Positions 23,810-35,064 of a DNA stretch of 64,000 nucleotides are shown here, in pieces. Within the stretch, counting starts at the first letter, position 1, and each line of letters opens with the position of its first letter. The stretch covers positions 21,190,684 through 21,254,683 of the forward strand of contig OY783198.1 of NCBI GenBank assembly GCA_963678675.1, in the 5' to 3' direction. Source of the stretch: Xiphydria camelus. Taxonomy: Eukaryota; Arthropoda; Insecta; Hymenoptera; Xiphydriidae. The notes beneath the pieces were generated by a model. The model worked only from the letters and a program-made list of their open reading frames with translations. It searched no databases and was not told the DNA's origin. Made by a program: the position numbers and the translations under genes.

Positions 23810-26800
23810 CTCAGAGAGAAAGAGAGCAATACGAGTGGGAGATATTATATAGCCAGCTTTTCGGCCGGCACCTCGCGTTCCGCCGGTTCCTCTCTTATCG
23901 AATCTGAAACAAACGATAGATCGTATCGGCGGCCTTCTTACTTACCAAGACCTTCAGGGACCACCTGCAAAAGGCCGCATTCCGCGTTCTAATACATCAT
24001 CATGATATCATATAGTCTGTTCAGATTCACTGAGACACTGTTCAGTTCAGTACTGTACGCTTTCTGGAAAAAGTTAATCCACACACAAAATGTTTGAGTT
24101 AATGAGATTTCGATTCGGGGGGATGGGGTTGCGACGCAGGCGCGCGTACGACGTTCGACGAGTGAAGTACGACTTCGGCTTTCCCGAGGAGTTTTACATT
24201 AATGGGTTTTACGATTTTTATAGATACGCATGCGTGTAGTTATTATGCGATTCAGAGGCCGTTTCATTATGAATACCAACAATTACAGGGTAAATCATCG
24301 CGTCGCAAAACCGGGAAAATAATCGTCACTTCGCTCGGCCTCCGGCGTCTCTCTTTGACTCGGTGTCTTTCGCTCTCTTTCTCTCCCTCTCTTTTCCCTC
24401 ATCCCGGAAGAGAGAAGACCGTCTTAGCCGCTCCGCTCGCCGTCGTCGTCGAAGTCCTCGACGAAAACTGCATCACCTGCAAGAGTCGAACACCAGTCGA
24501 CGCGCGAGCGAGTGCGATATTTTCTCAGTTTTTGCCTGCGTCCCGCGCCGAACGCGCCTCTACGTACTATATGCGACTGATGCGTCGGATAATAGTGTAT
24601 GTAGTGCATCTTATATACCTATAGTTGTATATAGATGCGTTGCATATAGATCACTTAAGTAACGGCATTTTTAGCGCGGAAGCCTCCACCTTTTCGCCAA
24701 CCGACGACGCGGTCTCGGCTCCCGCGACCGAACCAGTCCAGATGACACGGAGTCAGCTGACCTCCTGTCCGAGAACCGTCGGACGGGGCGCTGTCGAACG
24801 CGAACGCAACGAGGCGCCCTCCCGACGTTCTCCTTCCCCTCGGATCTCGTTGATCTGCGCGGAGCACCGCGATCGCGGAGAAGGGACGATCAGTCAGCAT
24901 CCTAAGTGCCACCCGGGGCTGCATACCTCTTTCGGGGGGAACGATAAAGTCCAGCAGTGCGAACTTCTCGAGAGGGTCGGGAGGGGAGTACACGGGATCG
25001 TTCAGCTTTTCACTAATCAGCCTCCGCGACTATGGATCGCGCAGCTAGTATAGATTAACCATTCTTTCGCGTCTACGAATTGTACGTCGTTCTGTTCTTT
25101 CATTGGCGATTGTGCAAGACTGAATCCGAAGGGAGGGATCAACTGGGAAAATCGCCAGACCTTGCAAAGCTTTATTCGAAGAAAGATGCGAGCTCGCGAG
25201 TCGTTATCAGTCAACGATCGACGTCGACGAATGGTTTCGGTGCGTAAGACTGCGCCGTTAACCGTGATCGACGTCTTTCTACGTTTTCCAGTCGAAGGCG
25301 TTAAACGATTTGAAATTTTCGCAATCAACGCGAAAAAATTAAACCCGGAAGCTCTGCGAGGCGCGCGATAGGTTCGACCGGTTCGTGGGGCTGGTCGAAG
25401 GTCGACGACTCACGTTGAAGCCATGGCGAAAGCGGTGAGGGTGCCCTGGGCGAGGCCACCGTAGAATTTAAAGGGGTTCTTTCTCACGATGGCCAGGTAG
25501 ATCAGCTGCATGATCACCAGCTGATAGAAAAACACTCCGACCACGATGGTCACGATGAACCAGGCCAGCTGCGACATCACCAGTCCTAAGTCGGTCACGC
25601 CTAGAATCTTTCCTGCGATCACCGATGTTATACCGATCGGCGTCATCCTGAAGGGAGCGAAACGAATATGAAGAAGAGGCGAAAGGTGCGATCGATCGAA
25701 CTTGTCTACGCAATAAAATCGAACGCTCACCACATGACGGTGGACACCATCCGCATGATGATCTCGAAGACCACCTTGAAGAAGTCGATCACGACTCGGC
25801 CTTTCTCTCCCATCGTGCCGAGAAATGTGCCGAAGACCAGGCAGAAGAAGACTATTCCCAAGGTGTTGGTACCGCTCCTGTATTGAATGACCCTGATGAG
25901 CTCCTCCTCGCCGAGGTCCTCGTTGTTTGCTACTTTCTCCGTGTCGTTTTGGAAGGGTTGCTTCTTCGGTACGTAGACGGTATGGGCCTGCGATGAGGAG
26001 AAGATCGAATTTATATTACATTTCGCTGAAATCTGAAAAAGCCGATCGTCGAGGTATTTTCTTACCTGTTGAAAAGCCGCCTGGAAAAGGTTGTCCGGGA
26101 ACATATTCCTGTAAACGACGCGATTGCGATTATTTAAAGGACACTAGCGGGTGATATAGAATCCAATTATAGTGGCATCATGAATAAAATTATCGATCCT
26201 ACTCATCATTCATCAGCGAGACATTACAATTTCTATTGCCTTTCAGCCTTTACCTCGCGTGCCACGCGATAAAAGGATGATTATACCTAGTTTAAAGCCT
26301 TTTAATTTTCGAAAAAGCGAACGGCCTATGTGAAGAGATTAAACCGCGTTCGCGAGTCACGGAACAAGTTATGCTAGCATTCACGTTTCGCCGCGCTTTC
26401 GTGACGAGGCACAAAGTAGGAGTACTTCATCCATGTATTATAGGTCTTCGTGACGTCAGCGAAGAAGCACCGCTTTCTAGCACGCGAATCGACACGAATA
26501 AGTAAAGTAACTGCCCACGATCGATGTCACGTTCTCACGGGCCTATTTCTCTCACCGGCGAGGGAAGCGTAAACACGATTTCGATGAAGTTCCCTTCAAG
26601 CGATCGACCTTTGCTACCCTTGACCGCGATGGTTGTTTGCTCCTCCTCTAAAGACGATAAGACGAATGTACCTTCCCAGATCCAAAAGACTGTCCAATAT
26701 GTTGACGACTCTGGAGTTGCGTACGGGCGCGATCGAATCCTTCATTCCGGGATCACCGGGATGAATAGCGATGACGAGGATCACTCCGAGGATGGCGTTC

Positions 26801-29800
26801 AGCAGAGACGTCAGGATGAAGTAGACCAGGGTGCGCACCGCTATCTTACCATTCATACGAGCGTTTAAACTGGCGGAACCTGCGGAAGACCGGCGTCGAC
26901 CTTGTATCATCCGTGGTAGCTAACTGGATTAAAAGAGTAAAGCTGATCTCGTCGAAAGTCGTACCAGAAATGAGACTCGCGATAACCAAAGGTAGGATCA
27001 TGAGTTTCAGCAGTCTCATGAATAGTTCTCCGGGATAACCGATCAGCATTACCGCATCGTCGCCTAGGCCCAATGGTCGCAAACCAAATCCTGTAACACG
27101 AATATTTAAATCGTTATAATATGTGTAATCAATTATGTAATGGATAATTACAAAACGAGAACCGAGGATAAGGATTAATGGTGGTAATTCAATTTGAGAG
27201 TTCATTCGATCTCATCGTATATAGTTATATGCGTCGATCTTCAATAACGAGTATAAGTCAAATTCGTTAGACTATGCATTTTGTACGTTTAATTCTATGG
27301 AAGGCAACTGCTGAATTGTAGTTTCGTCAACCGAAGCAATGTAGCCTAATCGAGTTCCAAGTAATTGACTCGAATAAAATTTAATTGGTGGAATTACACT
27401 TTCATCAATGTGATGCTACGACTGGTTATGCATTCCTTTTTATTTCAGTGTTCAATATATAGTTAACGATTAAGCCTTTCAGTTACAGTCATCACTATAA
27501 TGGGTATCACTTTTATTGGTCTATTTTCAGTATCCAATTTATTGCCGCGATGGTCTAAGCGTGATTTCTATTTTGACGCAAGGATAAACTTTATAAGATC
27601 CAAGTGCAAATTTCCTTAAAAATTAGTGTAAATATATACTCTAATCGACCCTAAAATGTAATTTTCGAAATAAAAAGTCGTGAGCGAGAGTTCCAAAGCA
27701 ATATAAGTATTATGTATTTCGATAGGGAAGCCCTTCCCAATGATTGACACGTTTTTAATGCGATAACTATTCAAGAAACAATCCTCCTTTGCGTAACGAT
27801 AGTCACGCGGAAGTAGTCTTATACGAATTAGGTCACCGCGACGAAATCAGTGTCATTCTACGACTCTCTTTCGCATGTGGATAAGGAATAATTTCGAGCT
27901 TTTTCGAAGGTCGAGTTTGCCTAGAAATTTATAGTGCTCTTTATCTTTGCTGAAACCTTAAAGAGACAAACGCGACGTCGTAAATTTTAACCCTACGTCC
28001 GCGAGTGGGGTAAGATTGAAAGCGATAAATACACCATCCGCGCGCGCGCGGATGTTCGGGTACGTACGAGTGTTTTATAAGGTCTCCGAGTCGGGATAAA
28101 GCGAATGTCAATTACTCATGAGAGAGCGGCCATTGTTCCTATCGAATGCAGAAGAGAATGGAGGCGACGTTGATTAAATGTGCGTGGGCAAATGATTGAT
28201 ACCACCGCGGGGGTACGGCGTTATAGAAGAGCATCCAGCATTTCCGTCGCAGTTTATTTAGTCCCCTGCATAGTTGGTTGCAGGGCAGTACGTATGACGT
28301 GTGGGTTGCGTCTCTCGAGGCGCTTTGGCTCACTTCATTGCTATTACTACTAGTTGCTGCTGCCGCTTTTTTTATTTAATAAGCCAAAAATTGAGTCTAC
28401 TACCCTATATTAATTTATTCACGCATAATAATTTTTGTGATATTTGTACATTTTGTTATTCCCGAGTTTTTCTTTTTCTTTATTTCTCAATGTTTCCGTA
28501 TACATAGAATAGCTTTAATTATAATTTTAATTAGTTCTTTTATCCGCGTTAGATGTAGGACAGCTTTAAAAATCTCAAATAGAAATTACACAACGCTGTG
28601 CAATGACGTGACGATACTTAAGAATGAAGAAGACAATTAAATTAAGCTAAGCACTCGAGACAAGATGCAAAAAAAAACGGAGGCAGACGTCAAGATTATT
28701 CGGAATGGAGGGACTGGAGCCGTGCTATTTGACGCCTTCAAAATTTCTCTATTCCTATTACAGTTCAGACCTCGCTGTTTCATTTGAATTAGACGAAAGG
28801 GCGTTCGCCTCGTTCATTGAGCCAATTCAACTCGATAGTTGTACACTAGTCTCTGATTATAAAGCCAGTTATAACCGTACGACTTTTAACACTATAACCC
28901 AATGAAGCGCCATGTGACTATAACTCAGAATAGTGTAGACTAATCGTTATTTCTCAGCTATAGATTCGACGTTACACGTATATCGAAAGCATTCCACTGA
29001 AAATTTGACACGCGCGAACGATCTCGAAAAGGCTTCACGTGATCGGTCACTGTCGTTACTTTTTTGATCGACGTAATCAATTGCAATTTTTTTATACAGA
29101 ACTACTCGCTCGAGATTTCTATTGCCCCTCACATATGTATAGAACAATTTGTCCGTAACGACTCCTTCCTCCTTAATGACAACCGGAGGAGAGAATGAGA
29201 TTGGATGGAGTAGGAAAACGAAATGAGAAACCAATCGCGTGACTTTCTCGTTCCAGTTAAACTTTCCGACGGCGTCGAATTGCAGCCGTTCATCATTCGC
29301 ATCGCGTGTGCAGACTCAATCGAAAATTATTATAACGCATAACAAACGAATTGACGGGTCAAACGACTCGAACGACTTGAGTTGACATCGATTATTCGCC
29401 GCTAATTAGAGGCAAGTGATGGAGCACCGCGTTAGTTACATCGTTCTGCAATTACCGCGCTCTCCTCTCTTTCGGGCTCGATTCGGCGCGGTCAAGGACC
29501 TTTCGATAGAGAAGGACAAATTAGCATCGACCTCTTCCCTCGATGACCGCGCCACGCGCGATAATCAAGGATCAGTCCTTTACGAGGGCACGCGAATAGT
29601 CCGGATAGATAGAATAGATAGTAAAATCTCCCTCTCTCTCCCTCTAATTTGGTTCTAGAGTATATAGACTGGTCTGCCGAATATACGAAAGTATAACGCA
29701 GTTGTTTGTTGACAGGGGCAGCCGGCGTCGGTAGTGGATACAATTCGTGTATACATATGTAGATATATCTGTAGTGATCGATTCGGTGCCTCGAGACTTT

Positions 29801-30393
29801 CCTGCTCAAATGCTGTTGATCCTTTAACGGCTTTTCGATACATCCCCGAAAAGCAATAAAAATCGGCACTACTACACGGAAAGAAATAATTTGTTAGCGT
29901 AACATTATTTAAGTCACCGTAACAAATATTTGAGTTAATTTTAATTGTTGCAGTAACTTAAATAATGTTACGCTAACGAGTAATTTTTTTCTATATGACC
30001 TTATAATATCGGTCCAAATCCCCCGCTGATAGTTTAACGGTTATTTTCTCTTCCGTACACCAATTACAGCCGTCCTAACCAGCGGACTACCTCGTTTCAT
30101 TTTAGTGCATTTAGTGGATCAGCTCGCCCACCATCCGCTTTCAAATCACGAAATCGAAAACCGCATAAGCTCCTCTACTCGCACGTTTCTTCGCGCTTCC
30201 TACGCACAGTCGACTCACCCAAAATCACCCCGAGGAGGACGCCGGACAGGGTGACCAGCAGCAGCAGATTCTCCCTCATCCACTTTCGCGTATCCGCCGT
30301 CACCTTGCGGGGACCCTCCGAGGCCGAGACGTCCTGCCCGCCCATCTTCGCGAACAGGTACTCCGAAAACCGTGATGACGATTTCTCCTCCAT
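21548..30393 (-). CDS. Eaat: Excitatory amino acid transporter (SLC1 family), complete, ten exons
   Basis: Sodium-coupled glutamate/aspartate transporter of the plasma membrane. Exons in transcript order: 30393-30219, 27090-26965, 26879-26672, 26108-26066, 25987-25731, 25647-25414, 22991-22797, 22351-22217, 22144-22036, 21670-21548. All are GT..AG and sum to 1605 nt, 534 aa, normal for the family. Landmarks: TM1 ENLLLLVTLSGVLLGVILG; YPGELFMRLLKLMILPLVI; NMFPDNLFQAAFQQ; TM7 NMDGTALF (sodium and substrate site); DRVRTTNNMLGD in TM8, with the Arg of DRxR that selects acidic substrates. The HP1 tip reads MASTAAALP where EAATs usually carry a serine string before the LP. HP2 reads SVSSASVPSAALV. 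I use the start MEEKSSSRF at 30393, 42 residues before TM1. An in-frame ATG 48 codons upstream (30537) gives a basic, unrecognisable extension and is less likely. Paralog (Eaat1 or Eaat2 type) is not settled. Confidence 0.93.
22495..22776. mobile_element. MITE, family A, copy 2 (EAAT intron)
   Basis: 282 bp with inverted ends CACAGAGAGAGAAAAATTAG (left) and CACGGAGAGAAAAAATTAA (right, reversed), flanked by TA at 22493-22494 and 22777-22778. The subterminal blocks GGGGTCGCAAGTAATTATTT also mirror each other. No ORF. The right edge is about 20 bp from the exon boundary at 22797, so this element occupies the 5' end of that EAAT intron on the transcribed strand. Confidence 0.85.
22992..25413 (-). 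other. Large EAAT intron, no gene seen
   Basis: Intron between MAS and TAAALP, inside the HP1 motif; the phases join exactly. It contains a dense GA microsatellite (23726-23826) and CpG-rich DNA with open frames near 24400-25000 on both strands. None resembles a transporter exon or another known domain. Confidence 0.75.
23726..23826. repeat. GA-rich microsatellite
   Basis: About 100 bp of (GA)n with short interruptions inside an EAAT intron. Confidence 0.9.
27091..30218 (-). other. First EAAT intron, 3.1 kb
   Basis: Moderately AT-rich, no coding signal. It holds a 20-bp CG palindrome at 28035-28054 and the small inverted-repeat element at 29875-29994. Confidence 0.75.
29875..29994. mobile_element. 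Small MITE-like element, about 120 bp
   Basis: Two perfect 22-bp arms (29893-29914 and 29956-29977; one begins GTTAGCGTAACATTATTT) are in inverted orientation, with weaker pairing outward. The left end CACGGAAAGAAA follows a TA dinucleotide, as in the other elements here. The right boundary is approximate. No coding capacity. Confidence 0.65.
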
Positions 30394-32310
30394 TTTAGCC
30401 TCGTCTCCCGAGGATCGTGAGGTCGGTCGCGATCTCTCGCGGTGTTCGCCGGGACCCTGGCAGTGGCGCGACGAGGGGTTGCCGTTTTGGGAGTGTTTTC
30501 GAAAATTCCCCGGCGACTTAACCCGACCTCCGATCAAAAAGTGGAGGAGCCCGACGGCCTTCCACGAGCCTCCGAAGTCGATCGTGGTGGATCCGGTGCG
30601 CGGATACGCTCCGTTCGAACGCCTCGGGACTTCGGTCCCCCTTCACGCAGCAGCGCGAGAAGTGCGGACCTCGAGGATTGGGAGCGGCGGGGAGCCGCTT
30701 CGTTCCCCGATCGACGTCGTTCTTCGAAATCTTGGCCGGTGTGGCGGCTCGATTCGACGCGTATACACGCAACTGCGCGATATGCGAGACACGAGGGAGG
30801 GACGAGCAGAGTCTGGTCGATAGCGTGCCCGGAGCAGCTCCTCTCGTACGTTTTCGCGAGAGGCGCACAGGTGCGGGCGACTCGCGGGCCCGGTATCTCC
30901 GCGATAGCCGTGCGAGAGGGGATGAACTGGTAGCCGCTACGTCTACCGGCACACGGGAGCAACGCAACGGTGAACGCACTCTGTTGCCCGGGGTCAGTTA
31001 CCCCTTCGCGACGCCCTTCTCCTCTTCCCCGGTCAATTCTCTGTATCTTCCGCGAAATGTGCTGCGCTCGCGACAGAGTGTCGCGCTTCGTATACGAGGG
31101 CGGAAAAGCCGGCGAGAGGACTCCCGTTCAACGACGGGCGCTCGAACTCCGTGCCCGAACCCTCTTGCGCTTCTCCGTTGCTGATGCCGTGACACGTCCT
31201 CCGCGAACCTCGAGCCCGGACTGATGGGGTCGCTCGCGCAACTGGCGGCCATTGCCGTATTGATTGCGACGGAACGAGAGAACGCCTGCGTGAACTTGCT
31301 GCTTCGAACGAGGATTCGAGCCGAGGAGGTTCGATTCGATTATTTTCCCTCCGGCTCCCTCCGCGAACCCCGGCGCGCTGTCCGCCGGACGTCCTCGCTT
31401 TCATGGTCGCGCGAGGGTGGTTTGGCGGAAAAAATGCGGCCCGCGACTTCGCCGGATGCCTCGCGAGAACCGCGGAAGGGAGAGGGTGAGGTGGGACCGC
31501 GAAGAGTTCGACCCTTCCGTCTCGTCTCCTCGCCGCGGTGCGTCGAGCGAGCCAATTTCGTTGGACGATCGATCGGGACGCGTTGCGCATCGATGGGGAT
31601 GGCGAGGACGTAGTCCACTGTCGTCGAGCTCCCGTTTCTTCGTTCGGGGAAGTTTCGAGGAGCGGGTGGCGACGAATCAACAACGCGCGACCCTCCTTCG
31701 TGCTTCTGGGCTCGAGGGACGTTGGTACACGTGTGGAATTGCTATGCGTATAGACGGCAACCACCGATAATCGATAATCACGATTAGCTTCGAGGAAATT
31801 GTCTCTTAGATTTCACGGAATACGTTAAACTGAGAGAAAATATAGTAGATTTGACTAAATTAGCGGTTACGGGCGAGAGAACGCAGATCTAGTTATTTGA
31901 ACTAATAATTTGCTAGAATTGATTACAGCTTGTTTTCGTCAAACAGTTTCTAATCATTATAACCAAATTATTTAATTCAAGTAACTAGATCGGCATTCCC
32001 CCGTCCGTGACTGCCATTTTAGTCAAATCTACTATTTTTTTCTCTGTGTAATTTTGTCTGTACAGCGCAAAGTCCAGCCGTGGGAACGTCTGAACGCGAT
32101 ACAATTCGAATGTCAAATTGTTTCAATCAGGGGGTCAGCCTTCGATGAATTGGCATTGTACGTGAACGACTCTACAATGTCAAAGGAAGAATGTGATCCA
32201 ATGCGTATTGTCCAAAGAATATAGACATAAGGAGCACCTTTCAAATAGGGTACCAACAAGATCTTTCTCGAACAGTCGCTCACATATTTTTAGAAAACTA
32301 AATTTCTTGT
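30394..32310. other. EAAT upstream region, CpG-rich, plus a MITE
   Basis: From 30394 to about 31770 the DNA is CpG-rich, with overlapping open frames on both strands, none recognisable. This is the expected place for the EAAT 5' UTR and promoter. From about 31800 it becomes AT-rich and holds the MITE at 31828-32048. Confidence 0.6.
31828..32048. mobile_element. MITE, family B, copy 1
   Basis: About 221 bp. The inverted ends share AGTAGATTTGACTAAA, and the right end closes with TTTTTTTCTCTGTG before a TA (32049-32050). The left end follows TTA but is diverged. Internal blocks GGTTATAATGA-like and CGGCATTCCCCCGTCCGTGA recur, reversed, in the element starting at 63783. No ORF. Confidence 0.75.
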
Positions 32311-32316
32311 TTTATT
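32311..32316 (-). terminator. PolyA signal of hexamerin
   Basis: On the minus strand this reads AATAAA, about 115 nt after the hexamerin stop codon, a typical spacing. Confidence 0.7.
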
Positions 32317-32431
32317 CATAAACTGTTTCTACTATACAAAATAACTAGGCCTAAAATGATAGTATCGTGAAGAAAAAAAAATGTCAAGATCGACCGAACG
32401 AGAGGACGAAATCTTGCCGAGAATTCGACAT

Positions 32432-34996
32432 TTATAGTCCTACACCGTACGCTACCGTTCCCTTCCAGTTCTTGAAGACCTTCTCGTCGTATTTGGTCTC
32501 GTGGTAGATGTTGACGTCCTTGAAATACATGTTGGGCATGGTGAAGTTCCACGAGTACACAGGTCTGTTCAACGGGTAATCGGGTGCGTGCTGGTCGGAG
32601 TAGTACGTTCCGAAGATGGGTATCTCGAAGTTGTACACCTTGGACTCGTCCAAGGGCGACACGAAGTAGAAGAATTTGAACGGCATACCCTCCGGTTTAC
32701 CCTTGGGCAGGAGTAGACGGTCGGGGAATCCATAGAGCTTCTTGGAGTAGACGAACGGAGCTCCGCCGCCAACGCTCTTCAGTAGCCTCTTGTAGTACTC
32801 CTCGCTGGATATTTCGTCGGCAATGACGCGCGTGTTCTCGCTGCTGTGGCGTTGGATGGTGTTGGTACCAGGGGTCACTGTAAAAGAGCGTCGAGATACA
32901 TAGTGGCGTTGACAAGTATTTGAATCTTCTTCGGGCATAAAAAGGTCTAAGTTGATACTTACGGTTGACTTCGAACCGGTCCAGCTCGTAGAAGTACCAG
33001 TAACTCTTGCTAAAGTCTATTTCTCTGTGGTACGAGTCGTAAGCGGGTCCAAGGAAGATGCGGATTATCGCCTTCGTGGTCTTGTCACTGCTCAGGGTGA
33101 AGTGGTAGGAGAAGGGCTTGTGGTTGAGACGGTATTGACGCGCCTTGATTTGGAAGGAGTTACCGTCGCTGAGGTCCTTGACGGACACGGCGTTGTTGAT
33201 GAGCGAGTCGAAGCTATCGAAGTACGTCATCAACTTGTCAACGCTGACGGACTCGATTTTGACGCCTGGGAAGTACAGCTCCTCGTAGGAGTAGGGAGGC
33301 GCGTAATTCCAGTACCTGCGGAAGGAGATTTTCGAGAAACATTAGAATCGATGTCTGCGAGTCGATGATCAAGTGCGACGAAATACCAACCGTTCGAAGT
33401 ATCTGATGATGACTTGGTAGAGGCGATAGAACGCCGGGTCCCTCATACTGGTGCTGTAGAACTGAAGAGCGCTGGGGAAGACCTTGTACTTGTCTACAGA
33501 CTCCGGACTGAATCCGTACACGTTCCTGGCAAGATTCTCGATGACACCGTAGAATCGGGGGTTGTAAGAGTCGGCGTTTCCTTCGATGATGTTGGCGATG
33601 AGGTACCAACCTTCGCGGCTGTAAATGCTGAATTTCTTTCCCTCATAATCGATGATATAGCCACTGTCGATGGCTGCGAGGATGCGATCTTCGTAGTCCT
33701 CTATTTCCTGCGGCAAGAAAATTCGATTGGTACCGCGCGCGATGAAAGAACACACGTGGTTCTCGATTCATAAAACGCTCCGGCGACGAAGCGATTCGTC
33801 GGACAAAAATTAAAAGACTTACGCTGAAATACTTCCGCTTGTAAATCGGGATGTGGGTCGTCGACTCGCGTTGAGGCAGCTGCAGGCCGTTGTCGTACTC
33901 CAGTTTCGAGTGGAATCCGGGCACGTAGGTCTTTTCGTAGTCGAAGTCGAAGTATTCGAAGGGTTCCAGATCGTTGGAGAGACGCTCCATATAGTAACGC
34001 GCCAATAAGAACTTGTGTATGTAATAGTACGCCGGTCCGCGGAACTGCTCGACGTATTTGTAGTCCTTGAAGTACTCTTTGGAGCTCATCCAGTACGGGT
34101 ACACTTGACGGAAGTAGTAATAGTAGGAGTTCAGACCGATGTCCTCGATGAAGTAGTCAAGTTTATAATCGGTGTCGCCTACGTGGTTCAGGTAGCTTCC
34201 GCTGTAGTTGGCGTAGATCAGGTAGAAGTCCTGAGAACTGGCGGGAGACTTGCCGGTGTCTAAACGCATCGACACGAAAGGGATTCGTTGTGAGAAAAGA
34301 CGAGACGAGTCGGGGTGCGACGTATTCTCGTGCGATCGAAATTACTTACCGCGCTGCATCTTGAAGTCCTCGGCATACTGTATGACTTGGGAATCGAAGA
34401 AGAAGTTGGGTGTGATTTCGTACAGGGGCGGAAGACGTATGTACTTGGTGTCGGGACGGTGGAAGACGGCAAGGCTGAAGGCGACGAAGAACGTTCCCCT
34501 GTTTATGTTGTAATACGCCCACAAGGCGGTCTTGTAGAAGGATTCGAAGTTTTTGGCGTAGAAGAACAAGTCAAACAGAGCCTGCGTCTCCTCGAGATGT
34601 TCAGGGTAGAAGGAAGAGTACGGCGCATTGAGATCGAGCATACCGTACCGGTACCGCTGCCAGAACTCATGTACGACTTCCTGCGATGACAAAGTACAGC
34701 AATCGTCGGTCAGCAATCGTCGACGGTTTCTCCGTCAACCGGACCCTTTTCGAAGAAGATCCCAGAAGAAGAGGTCTCACCTTATTCGTGTAGAGGTCGA
34801 TGTTGGCCTCGATGTCATAGTTGCGCACTACTTCGTAAGTCTCACTGCCGTAGTAATCGAAGTACTTGTTGAGGAGAAGCTCGTAGACCTTCTTCTGCTT
34901 GAAGAGGAAGTCCGCGTCGGCGGTGTAGGTATCGCTCTTGGATGCCTCCGACAGGCAAACCGCCGCCAAGGCGAACAGCAGAATTTCCTTGATCAT
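32432..34996 (-). CDS. Hexamerin storage protein, complete, six exons
   Basis: Secreted larval haemolymph storage protein of the hemocyanin superfamily, an amino-acid reserve for metamorphosis. Exons in transcript order: 34996-34781, 34680-34350, 34259-33823, 33707-33391, 33315-32963, 32877-32432; 2100 nt, 699 aa, the usual hexamerin size. The N terminus MIKEILLFALAAVCLSEA is a signal peptide. The hemocyanin framework is clear: EDIGLNSYYYYFRQVYPYW replaces the copper-A motif, GPAYYYIHKFLLARY and MERLSNDLEPF follow, and NPRFYGVIENLARNVYG stands where copper-B lies. MRDPAFYRLYQVI is also conserved. Copper histidines are mostly replaced by Tyr/Phe, as expected for a storage protein. High Tyr+Phe content suggests the arylphorin-like hexamerin 70 group; I cannot assign a/b/c. 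The donor at 33390 is GTTGGT, forced by frame. The gene has its own TATA promoter and polyA signal. Confidence 0.95.
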
Positions 34997-35056
34997 CTCG
35001 ATATAAGGGTGACCACTTCTTGGGGTGGAAGTGTGCCGAGTGTTGTACAGCGTGAG

Positions 35057-35064
35057 CTTTTATA
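35057..35064 (-). promoter_or_regulatory. TATA box of hexamerin
   Basis: The minus strand reads TATAAAAG about 60 nt upstream of the hexamerin ATG (34996). With normal spacing, transcription would start near 35030 and leave a 5' UTR of about 35 nt. A strong TATA box fits a highly expressed storage-protein gene. Confidence 0.75.

Noticed and set aside
24655..24993. 112-codon minus-strand frame in an EAAT intron
   Set aside because: No transporter similarity. Exons on both sides join exactly across this intron.
30394..30537. Upstream in-frame Met for EAAT (48 more residues)
   Set aside because: The extension is basic, Ser/Arg-rich and unlike EAAT N termini. The start MEEKSSSRF gives normal spacing to TM1. 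It cannot be fully excluded.
30251..31770. Overlapping frames upstream of EAAT, up to 243 codons
   Set aside because: CpG-rich leader or promoter DNA. Frames on both strands are equally open and have no recognisable domain.
32501..34689. Plus-strand frames over hexamerin exons
   Set aside because: Antisense shadows of the hexamerin coding exons.
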